A stretch of 13,751 bases of DNA from Clostridia bacterium (GTDB taxonomy: Bacteria; Bacillota; Clostridia; Oscillospirales; CAG-272). Under the pieces are notes generated by a model. That model was not told where the DNA came from. It was given only the letters and a program-made list of their open reading frames with translations, and made no database searches. The DNA is taken from the NCBI GenBank assembly GCA_017461825.1, contig JAFTXB010000081.1, positions 1 to 13,751 on the forward strand. The letters run 5' to 3'. Below, piece by piece: positions 7,136-13,751 of the stretch (positions are counted from its first letter, which is position 1; every line of letters starts with the position of its first letter). Made by a program: the position numbers and the translations under genes.

Positions 7136-9601
7136 ATGAAAAAAATATTTGCTTTTTTGCTTGTCATTACACTCCTGCTCCCAAATCTTATCTCTTGCGC
7201 AAAATCAACTCATTATATCAGTTTGGATGCTGTTCCAAGCGTGCAAAGCACATCAGCACTTGCCGCAAAAACGGTGGACAGCGTCAATAAAGTGGTTGGT
7301 TTCCAATCGAAAACCAATGAAACCGATCCAAGCGCCTACGATATTCGCTATGTCATGAGCATTCAAAAGAAAGTTTACGACAGCATCGGGATCGAGATCG
7401 AATTTTCATATGTTGAAAACGGCAGGGTGAAAAGCAAAACCTATTCTGCCTACATCGAAAAGCTTTACACCTCCATTCAAGGAGGGGGAGAGACCTATAC
7501 GGCGTCCTCTCTCGGCGGTGATTATCTCTATACCGTTTGCATTGAGGGCATTCCCAATACCGTCAAAGCCGACGCGGGCAATATGCAGGTTTTGTTGAAT
7601 CCTTTCGGAAATAAGGCAGAGAAACGCATCGACGGAGTTGCCGATCTGCACGGAAAAATTACAGCTTTTGATGTTCCCATGGGAAACGGCGTTTCGGTCT
7701 ATAACGGAACCCCCGACCAATCATGGTACAGCGACAGCCAAACCGAATTTATCCTTACTACAGCCGCAGAGCTCATGGGCTTTCAGGCATTGCGTAAGGA
7801 CGGAAAGACCTTTGAAGGCAAAACCGTTAAGCTGGGTGCCGATATGGTTATCAATGAGGGCACAAAGGCGGAGGTTGTCGCGCGGGGAAGTAACAACTAT
7901 GTGTGGGAAAATCTAACATCAACCAATTATTTCAAAGGCACCTTTGACGGTCAGGGACACGTGATCTCGGGCGTATATATGAGCTTTGACGCAGGCTACC
8001 GAGGTATGTTTGGTGTACTTACGGGAACTGCAACGATCAAGGATCTGACAGTATGCAATAGCTGTTTCGTTACCGCTGCTGCCTCCGGAAAGGTCGTGCT
8101 TGGCGGAATCGCAGCGCGGATCGTGAGTACTTCCGGTGTAGAAACCGACGTGCAGATCACAAACGTTACGGCTGACATCGATATAAAAGAAAACGGCTAT
8201 GCTGTCAGCCAGGTCGGTGGCATCGTCGGTGAGATCAGTCCAAGCGGCAGTGTCACGATCGAAAACTGCGTAAACTACGGCAATATCAACATTAGCGGTG
8301 AGTACGCAGGCGGTATCGTTGGGCTGGTCACCAAATACGATCTTGATCTGTCTTTGGAGCATTGCACGAATGTGGGAGACGTCAAGGCGGTACGCTTTGT
8401 TGGCGGAATTGCGGGGGCGTGTAAGGTGAAAACTCTATCGGTATCGGATAACGTCAATCACGGGACGCTTACCGCAGAGGAGTACAGCCAACAACTGTTT
8501 GGAATCCAATCGGTTACAGTCGATCCCGAAAACGGCGCGCGTGCGGAGGATACCGATCTGCGCGTAATGAGCTATAACGTAAGACTGAATCTCGATCAGG
8601 GGAAGCTGGAAAACCGCGTGGAGGGGGTCAGAGTCGATATCCTTCAGTATGCCCCCGATATCATCGGCTTGCAGGAGGATACGGGCGTATGGCATAACAA
8701 TCTCGCGCTTGCGGGGTATACGGTTATCAAGCCTGCCGATTCACTTGCAAATGATGTCGAACGCAGTGCCATCTTTTATAAGAACGGCTTGACCTGTAAA
8801 GAGAGCGGCAATATCTGGCTGACACCTACAGGCACGTTTGGCGGTTCTGCTTTGACAGTTGCGGATCTCTTTAAGGCGGGCGGAAAGTATCAACTGACGG
8901 CAGCGCAGATTAAGCAGATCGCTGATAAAAACGGTGTCACGCTGACAGCTGATTCTGAAGACTCTGACTTGACGAAAACTCTTACTAAAAACTTTGATAA
9001 AAGTTGGGGATATCAACTGCTGTACAAATATTCCCGCAACGCAACCTACGGCGTGTTTGAGATCAACGGACAAACCGTTATTGCCATGAATACCCATCTG
9101 CAGCAGCGCTCCAAGGGGGCATCCTACGATTCGGATGCTCTGCAAGCACTTCGCAATTTTGAGCGCCTCAAACAGTTTGAGATCATGATGCAAAAGATCA
9201 AGGAATTGAAAACGAAGTATCCCACCGCAGTCGTATATCTCACGGGAGACCTCAACGATCTGCCATTCAGCGATATCTATGAGGCGATCCGAGGCGAGGG
9301 CTTTGAGAGCTCGGCATACATTGCCGATGAAAAATACGGCATTGACGGCTCCGTGAACAATTGTTATGATGACAACACGAATTATGGGTACGGAGACGAG
9401 GTAGAGCCGAAATATGAGGAGATGTTCAGCTATTATCTCGATTATATTTTCGTCAGCGACGGAATAACCCCCTTAAAGTTTATTTCGGGCGACGGATACT
9501 CGATGATCAACGACCGTTCGGGAAACGGAGCGGGCGAGATCAAGATCTACACCTCCGACCATCTGCCCATCATTGCCGATCTCAAATTCAAGTCACGCTA
9601 A
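7136..9601 (+). CDS. Surface lipoprotein: accessory domain, GLUG-like module and EEP phosphoesterase domain
   Basis: An 821-residue paralogue of the preceding gene. The signal peptide ends in lipobox LISC with the lipidated cysteine at 21. The ATG at 7136 is preferred over 7118 because AAAGGA lies nine bases upstream and MKKIFAF is a proper signal start. Residues of about 45-145 form a domain absent from the first paralogue (DIRYVMSI, YDSIGIEIEF, KLYTSI, YLYTVCIEGIP); it resembles beta-sandwich domains common in large clostridial surface proteins, an assignment from memory only. A GLUG-like module (about 186-475) opens with YNGTPDQSWY. The EEP domain runs to the end, with N481 (MSYNV), E514 (GLQED), H654 (NTHLQQ), D705 and N707 (TGDLND), and D808-H809 (TSDHLP). 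All expected catalytic positions are present, so it should be an active Mg-dependent phosphoesterase. Unlike its neighbour it has no C-terminal second module. The gap to the previous gene is 21 bases. Confidence 0.88.
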   Translation: MKKIFAFLLVITLLLPNLISCAKSTHYISLDAVPSVQSTSALAAKTVDSVNKVVGFQSKTNETDPSAYDIRYVMSIQKKVYDSIGIEIEFSYVENGRVKSKTYSAYIEKLYTSIQGGGETYTASSLGGDYLYTVCIEGIPNTVKADAGNMQVLLNPFGNKAEKRIDGVADLHGKITAFDVPMGNGVSVYNGTPDQSWYSDSQTEFILTTAAELMGFQALRKDGKTFEGKTVKLGADMVINEGTKAEVVARGSNNYVWENLTSTNYFKGTFDGQGHVISGVYMSFDAGYRGMFGVLTGTATIKDLTVCNSCFVTAAASGKVVLGGIAARIVSTSGVETDVQITNVTADIDIKENGYAVSQVGGIVGEISPSGSVTIENCVNYGNINISGEYAGGIVGLVTKYDLDLSLEHCTNVGDVKAVRFVGGIAGACKVKTLSVSDNVNHGTLTAEEYSQQLFGIQSVTVDPENGARAEDTDLRVMSYNVRLNLDQGKLENRVEGVRVDILQYAPDIIGLQEDTGVWHNNLALAGYTVIKPADSLANDVERSAIFYKNGLTCKESGNIWLTPTGTFGGSALTVADLFKAGGKYQLTAAQIKQIADKNGVTLTADSEDSDLTKTLTKNFDKSWGYQLLYKYSRNATYGVFEINGQTVIAMNTHLQQRSKGASYDSDALQALRNFERLKQFEIMMQKIKELKTKYPTAVVYLTGDLNDLPFSDIYEAIRGEGFESSAYIADEKYGIDGSVNNCYDDNTNYGYGDEVEPKYEEMFSYYLDYIFVSDGITPLKFISGDGYSMINDRSGNGAGEIKIYTSDHLPIIADLKFKSR
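8885..8922 (+). repeat. 38-base direct repeat, copy 2
   Basis: Identical to 5540-5577. It is the longest exact match I noticed between the two paralogues and marks the best-conserved point of their EEP domains. Confidence 0.9.
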
Positions 9602-9631
9602 AAATATATAACAGCCAAAGGAGAAAACAAA

Positions 9632-10438
9632 ATGTATAACCAACATTCACTGGACACCGTTTGCGCAGCTCTTGCCTATGCTATGGGAATTGAGCCTCCC
9701 GCGCATGCCGCCGCCCCCAATCCAAAGCTTGTGGAGTATATCGACCAAAAGCTTGGCGGCAAAAAGGCAGACCGCATTGTGATGTATAATCCCGATGCCA
9801 TCGGGCAGTGGATCTACGAAAAATATCCCAAATTCACCCGCGAAGCAAAGTGGAAAAGCGACATTGAGGTTCCTCTTTGCACGGTCATGCCGTCGGTCAC
9901 ACCGGTCTGCTACGCAACGATGTATACCGGAGCACAGCCCGAGGTTCACGGGATCCGCGCCTACGAAAAGCCCGTGCTGACGATCGATACGCTTTTCGAT
10001 GCGTTGATCCGTGCAGGGAAAAAGCCCGTGATATTGGCACAGAAAAACACCAGCCTCAGTATCATCTATAATAACCGCGATATGGATTATATCATTTGCG
10101 ATTCTATCGTGGAGACCAACGTAAAGGCAATGGAACTGCTTCTTGAGGACAAATATGACTTTATTGTGATCTACAACGGAAATTATGACACGAGAATGCA
10201 TCACCACGGTCCCGAAAGTGTCAATGCTTTGGCGGAGCTTCGCGTCAATTCCGAACTCTTTGCAACCTTTTCTCTGATGATCGAACGAAATTGGAAGCAT
10301 CATAATACTCTGGTCGGATTTGCAATGGATCACGGTTGCCATGAGATCGACGGCAACAGCGGCGCGCATGGGCTGGATATGGAACAAGATATGAATATCG
10401 TCCACCTCTACCGCGCATACCCTGCGCAAAATGATTGA
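9632..10438 (+). CDS. Short alkaline-phosphatase-superfamily hydrolase (phosphodiesterase/pyrophosphatase-like)
   Basis: A 268-residue protein. Its metal-site pattern follows the nucleotide pyrophosphatase/phosphodiesterase branch of the superfamily: a first Asp in YNPDAIG (D55), a presumed nucleophile in MPSVTPVCYATMYTG (T90 most likely), a PEVHGI segment, D186 and a His (H190 or nearby) in NYDTRMHHHGP, D233-H234 in DHG, and H246 in GAHG. With this set complete it should bind two metal ions and hydrolyse a phosphate ester. It has no signal peptide or membrane segment, so it is cytoplasmic, unlike many family members. At 268 residues it is also shorter than the usual 400 or more. AAAGGAG lies eight bases before the ATG. 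Between surface phosphoesterases and a cytoplasmic mannosidase, it may process an imported phosphorylated sugar or glycerol derivative. A phosphonate or sulfate ester substrate cannot be excluded. Confidence 0.82.
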   Translation: MYNQHSLDTVCAALAYAMGIEPPAHAAAPNPKLVEYIDQKLGGKKADRIVMYNPDAIGQWIYEKYPKFTREAKWKSDIEVPLCTVMPSVTPVCYATMYTGAQPEVHGIRAYEKPVLTIDTLFDALIRAGKKPVILAQKNTSLSIIYNNRDMDYIICDSIVETNVKAMELLLEDKYDFIVIYNGNYDTRMHHHGPESVNALAELRVNSELFATFSLMIERNWKHHNTLVGFAMDHGCHEIDGNSGAHGLDMEQDMNIVHLYRAYPAQND

Positions 10439-10475
10439 GCATTACAGAAAATAACACAAAAAGGAGCGTGATAAC

Positions 10476-12860
10476 ATGCAAAAAGTCCATCTGATCGGAA
10501 ACGCGCATCTTGATCCCGTTTGGCTCTGGCAATGGCAGGAGGGCTTTGCCGAGATCAAGGCGACCTTCCGTTCGGCGCTTGACCGAATGAAGGAGTACGA
10601 CGATTTCATTTTTACCTCTGCATGCGCGGCGTACTATATGTGGATCGAAAAGGTCGATCCCGAAATGTTTGAAGAGATCCGGGCGCGCGTCAAAGAGGGA
10701 AGATGGTGCATTGTCGGCGGTTGGTTTATCCAACCCGACTGCAATATCCCGAGCGGAGAATCCTTTGCGAGACATGCATTGATCTCACAGCGGTATTTCA
10801 AAGAAAAATTTGACGTGATGGCAGAAACAGGGTACAATGTCGATTCCTTTGGTCATAACGGAAATCTCCCAATGATCCTGCAAAACAGCCGCATGAAAAA
10901 CTATGTGTTCATGCGCCCGATGCAAAATGAAAAAAACATCAAGCAAAGTCTGTTTATTTGGGAGAGCCGTGACGGCAGCCGTGTGATGACCTACCGCATT
11001 CCGTTTACCTACCATGTCAGAGACGAAAGCCTTGATCTGTTCGAAAAGATCGCCGACATGAATGAGGGGCTTGACGAGATGGCGTTTTACGGTGTCGGCA
11101 ATCACGGCGGCGGTCCTACCGTCGAGCTGTTGGATTGGATGCACGAGCATCTTGATGAGAGGTTTGAATATTCCGATCCAAACGCCTATTTTGAGGCGCA
11201 GGATCCCAAAAAGCTCCCCGTCCTGTGTGACGATCTCCAATATCACGCAAAGGGTTGCTATAGCGCGTTCGGTGAGATCAAGGCGGCAAACAGACAAGCC
11301 GAAAACGCACTTGTCCGAGCTGAAAAATTTGCGGTGCTGTCGAACAGTCTCATCGGAACCGCCTATCCTGCCGCCGAGCTTGACCGTGCGTGGAAAAACG
11401 TACTGTTCAATCAATTCCACGATATTTTGGGAGGTTGTTCGATCCGTGAGGCTTTTGATGATGCGCGCTACGTACATGGGCAGTCCTTGGCAATCGCCGC
11501 AGACGTAGAAAATTTCGTTCTGCAAAAGCTTTCATGGAACATCAACACCCTCAAAGGATACAAGGTTGGCACATCGGTTTCCGAGGCACTCGCGGAAGAG
11601 ATCGGAACACCCGTGGTCGTGTTCAATCCGCATCCCTATGAGGTGCGCGGAACCGTTCATCAAAGGCTGTTCCGCCACGATTCGGTTTGCAGTGTCACCG
11701 ATAAAGACGGCAACCAGATCCCAATCCAATGTGTGCGAGATTCCAAGACTAACCGTTGGAAGAAATACGCGAGACTGTTTGAGGCAACCGTTCCCGCGCT
11801 CGGATATTCGGTCTATTATCTGCACAAAAAGAAGGATAACAAGCCCACGCCCAATCCCTTCCTTGTAACCGATCATTCCATCGCAAACGAAAAGCTACGC
11901 CTGACCTTTGATCCCAAAACAGGAGATCTTGTCGGGATCTACGATGTGGAGAATGGCAGAAGCTTGCTTTCGGGGCACTCGCGCATCGCACTCTATGACG
12001 ACGAGAAATACGATACGTGGGCGCACACGATCGATCGCTTCAAGGACGAGATTCTTTACGAGATCAAGGGTTTGCTGACGCTCACCGAGCAAGGCCCCGT
12101 GCGTGCCACCATGCGCTCGGTACAAACCTTTGGTGACAGCACCGTCACAAGAGACTATTCGCTCTACCGCGACAGCGACACCGTAGAGGTAAAGACCACG
12201 ATCGATTTCCGTGAAAAGCACCGCATCCTTAAATTTGAGTATCCCTTGACCTGCCGCGATCCCAAGGCTGTGTGCAAGATCCCGTACGGCTCGATCGAGC
12301 GTCCCACCGACGGAACCGAGCAGGTGTGCGGTGATTGGATCGCTCTATCCGACGAAACAGGCGGCATCGGCATTGCAACCGATTCCAAGCACAGCTTTGA
12401 CGCTGATGGCTCCAAGCTGTCCTTTACGGTTCTCCGCAGCTCGATCTACGCCGACCATTTCGGACAGGAGTACAGAGACGAATTCTGTGAGTTCACAGAG
12501 CAGGGAATTCAACGCTTTGCTTACTGCATCTTCCCCTACACAAACGATGCGGATGCCGAGCGCCGTGCCGTCGAGCTCCAAAATCCTTTGGTCGCTGTTC
12601 CCGAGACCTTCCACGGCGGAAGCCTTCCGCTTACGTACAGCGGAATGAAACTATCCGCTCCAAATGTCATTGTAACCGCTATCAAGCAGCACGTCAGCGG
12701 CGAGGGAATCGTCCTCCGCTGTTATGAGGCAGAGGACAGAGACACTGACGTAACAGTTAAGCTGCTTGGCAACACGTTTGAGTTTAGCATTCCCCACAGT
12801 GCCGTTAAGACTTATTGGCTCAAGGATGGCACCGCAACCGAAACCGATTTTATTGAGTAA
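10476..12860 (+). CDS. GH38 alpha-mannosidase, cytoplasmic
   Basis: A 794-residue glycoside hydrolase family 38 enzyme. The zinc ligands H11 and D13 are in GNAHLDPVWLW, the catalytic nucleophile is D123 in YNVDSFGHNGNLP, and a further zinc ligand is H210 in GNHGGGPT. The central segment WKNVLFNQFHDILGGCSI (about 308-325) is the family's usual helical-domain motif, and the rest is the large beta-sandwich C-terminal region. Family members remove alpha-linked mannose with retention using Zn; bacterial ones act on alpha-1,2/1,3/1,6 mannosides or on mannosylglycerate. There is no signal peptide, so the substrate must be imported. AAAGGAG lies nine bases before the ATG. The gap to the preceding gene is 37 bases. 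Its place in this operon is the main clue that the target contains alpha-mannose. The exact linkage, or a mannosylglycerate hydrolase role, cannot be decided from sequence. Confidence 0.93.
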   Translation: MQKVHLIGNAHLDPVWLWQWQEGFAEIKATFRSALDRMKEYDDFIFTSACAAYYMWIEKVDPEMFEEIRARVKEGRWCIVGGWFIQPDCNIPSGESFARHALISQRYFKEKFDVMAETGYNVDSFGHNGNLPMILQNSRMKNYVFMRPMQNEKNIKQSLFIWESRDGSRVMTYRIPFTYHVRDESLDLFEKIADMNEGLDEMAFYGVGNHGGGPTVELLDWMHEHLDERFEYSDPNAYFEAQDPKKLPVLCDDLQYHAKGCYSAFGEIKAANRQAENALVRAEKFAVLSNSLIGTAYPAAELDRAWKNVLFNQFHDILGGCSIREAFDDARYVHGQSLAIAADVENFVLQKLSWNINTLKGYKVGTSVSEALAEEIGTPVVVFNPHPYEVRGTVHQRLFRHDSVCSVTDKDGNQIPIQCVRDSKTNRWKKYARLFEATVPALGYSVYYLHKKKDNKPTPNPFLVTDHSIANEKLRLTFDPKTGDLVGIYDVENGRSLLSGHSRIALYDDEKYDTWAHTIDRFKDEILYEIKGLLTLTEQGPVRATMRSVQTFGDSTVTRDYSLYRDSDTVEVKTTIDFREKHRILKFEYPLTCRDPKAVCKIPYGSIERPTDGTEQVCGDWIALSDETGGIGIATDSKHSFDADGSKLSFTVLRSSIYADHFGQEYRDEFCEFTEQGIQRFAYCIFPYTNDADAERRAVELQNPLVAVPETFHGGSLPLTYSGMKLSAPNVIVTAIKQHVSGEGIVLRCYEAEDRDTDVTVKLLGNTFEFSIPHSAVKTYWLKDGTATETDFIE

Positions 12861-12870
12861 GGGCTTACTC
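12855..12870 (+). other. Small hairpin at the mannosidase stop codon
   Basis: GAGTAA (12855-12860, containing the stop codon) pairs with TTACTC (12865-12870) around a GGGC tetraloop, extendable by one more base pair. An A-rich stretch and not a T-run follows, so it does not look like an intrinsic terminator. It could affect mRNA processing or lower expression of the next gene, or be chance. Confidence 0.35.
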
Positions 12871-12903
12871 ATTAAAAAATAAAAAAACAAAGGAGAGAAT
12901 CCC

Positions 12904-13751
12904 ATGAAAACCACAAACCTTACGTTGAAGATCACAACCTTTCTGCTCGCACTCCTGATGTGCGTCTCCCTGATTGCATGTCAGGGCAATGACGGCAACG
13001 GTGATGAGACCGCAGACAAGGGATCTTCCACCACCGCACCCGAAGAAACCACCGCGCCCGAAGAGACCACCAAACCCGAAGAAACCACCGAACCCGAAGA
13101 GACCACCGAGCCCAATGAGGAAACCACCGCCGATCCCGGTACAACCGAGCCTCCCGTAGTTGAGGAGCCCGCAAACATTCAGATCACCACCACGGCAGGC
13201 GACACCTTCACCTTCTACAAGGGGCTGCCTTCCTTCTTCAAGGGTGAGAACGTCATTATGGTCGATTGCAACGACTATGATAAGGAAAGCTCCAAAGATG
13301 TGCAAAGCTCTACACAAAACGGAGTGACACACCGCTACACCAACCCCTCCAAGCCCGAGGCAAAGCTGGTAATCAAGGTCGTTGTTTCCGAGGCGGGCAA
13401 GTACGATTTCTGCGTGGATCTGCGTATGAAGGATGACTCCAGACGCTACAACAGCATCTCGGTCAACGGATCCACACCCATCGTGCTCGATCCCAAAATG
13501 ACACCCGCCGAGGCGGACACCTATCGCGACGAGACACAATCCACCTTTATGGTTGGCTTGTCCTTTGATCTGGTTGCAGGGGAGAACACCATTGAGATCA
13601 CCAACCCCGAAGTGCTCAACACAGTTGACTACAAGGTTACTATGCACTGGAGAAAGATCTACATGGTTAAGGCTGCCTCGACCCCCGATCCCGATGCAGA
13701 GCTGACCAAGCTTGTAATCTCTTCCACTGCGGGAAAGCCTCAGACCTTCTA
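12904..13751 (+). CDS. Lipoprotein with PEETT linker and carbohydrate-binding-like domain (partial)
   Basis: The frame is open from the ATG at 12904 to the window end, giving 282 codons with no stop, so the gene continues. AAAGGAGAG lies six bases before the start. The signal peptide ends in lipobox LIAC with the lipidated cysteine at 26. A low-complexity linker of Pro, Glu and Thr (about 43-83) would hold the protein away from the membrane. Residues of about 90-265 read as a beta-sandwich resembling CBM6/CBM35-type domains (EAGKYDFCVDLRM, RRYNSISVNG, DLVAGENTIEI). A second unit may start after STPDPDAELTKLVISS. The likely role is binding a polysaccharide at the cell surface, possibly with a catalytic domain further on. 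It could also be a purely structural or solute-binding surface protein; the missing C-terminus would decide. Confidence 0.82.
   Translation, partial: MKTTNLTLKITTFLLALLMCVSLIACQGNDGNGDETADKGSSTTAPEETTAPEETTKPEETTEPEETTEPNEETTADPGTTEPPVVEEPANIQITTTAGDTFTFYKGLPSFFKGENVIMVDCNDYDKESSKDVQSSTQNGVTHRYTNPSKPEAKLVIKVVVSEAGKYDFCVDLRMKDDSRRYNSISVNGSTPIVLDPKMTPAEADTYRDETQSTFMVGLSFDLVAGENTIEITNPEVLNTVDYKVTMHWRKIYMVKAASTPDPDAELTKLVISSTAGKPQTF
13039..13110 (+). repeat. Four tandem 18-base units encoding PEETT(A/K/E)
   Basis: Four consecutive 18-base units, each starting CCC-GAA and encoding Pro-Glu-Glu-Thr-Thr plus Ala, Lys or Glu (residues 46-69). The units differ mainly at third codon positions (GAA/GAG) and in the sixth codon. 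This is an in-gene linker repeat that could vary in copy number by slippage. Confidence 0.85.

Noticed and set aside
9647..10429. Minus-strand open frame of 260 codons opposite the phosphatase-superfamily gene
   Set aside because: It mirrors a gene with complete family motifs and a good ribosome binding site, its composition (many His, Cys, Ile) is that of an antisense shadow, and no domain is recognisable.
10785..11525. Minus-strand open frame of 246 codons inside the mannosidase gene
   Set aside because: It lies wholly within the GH38 frame, whose catalytic and zinc motifs are intact, and shows no family motif.
13039..13110. Tandem 18-base repeats as a CRISPR-like or intergenic array
   Set aside because: Units are contiguous without spacers, in frame, and encode a PEETT linker of a lipoprotein.
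12865..13647. Minus-strand open frame of 260 codons with a Gly-Phe-rich stretch
   Set aside because: The Gly/Phe repeats are the reverse complement of the PEETT repeat of the plus-strand lipoprotein, which has a signal peptide, lipobox and ribosome binding site.

Overview
The window looks like a chromosomal segment of a strictly anaerobic, Clostridia-like Bacillota, probably host-associated. The reasons are an oxygen-sensitive glycyl radical enzyme (GRE) with its radical-SAM activase, strong GGAGG-type ribosome binding sites before most genes, and several lipoproteins with short Lys-rich signal peptides, one carrying a PEETT-repeat linker. The species cannot be told from the sequence. No RNA gene, insertion sequence, CRISPR array or origin was seen, and no stretch over 300 bases lacks a gene.

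Layout. Positions 1-144 are the 3' end of a plus-strand gene, probably a branched-chain aminotransferase. It is closed by a stem-loop (172-212) with T-tracts readable on both strands, which also ends the convergent minus-strand AraC-family regulator gene (219-1007). The regulator has a consensus sigma-A promoter (1026-1054) in the short divergent region facing a plus-strand run of seven genes. These are a GRE (1104-3236), its activase (3241-4131), two paralogous lipoproteins with an endonuclease/exonuclease/phosphatase (EEP) domain and GLUG-like repeats (4169-7114 and 7136-9601), a short alkaline-phosphatase-superfamily protein (9632-10438), a GH38 alpha-mannosidase (10476-12860), and a lipoprotein with a probable carbohydrate-binding domain (12904 to beyond the window end). 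Gaps between these genes are 4 to 43 bases and none holds a convincing terminator, so an operon controlled by the AraC protein is likely.

How the genes may work together (inference). The surface lipoproteins would bind a glycan and cleave phosphodiester or phosphomonoester bonds in it. Imported products would be handled in the cytoplasm by the phosphatase-superfamily enzyme and the alpha-mannosidase. The GRE, which has the Cys-x-Glu pair of dehydratase-type members, would act on a released polyol or other small product. I know of no described pathway that joins these families, so this operon is the most interesting content here. Its substrate is unknown, and no transporter or downstream dehydrogenase lies inside the window.
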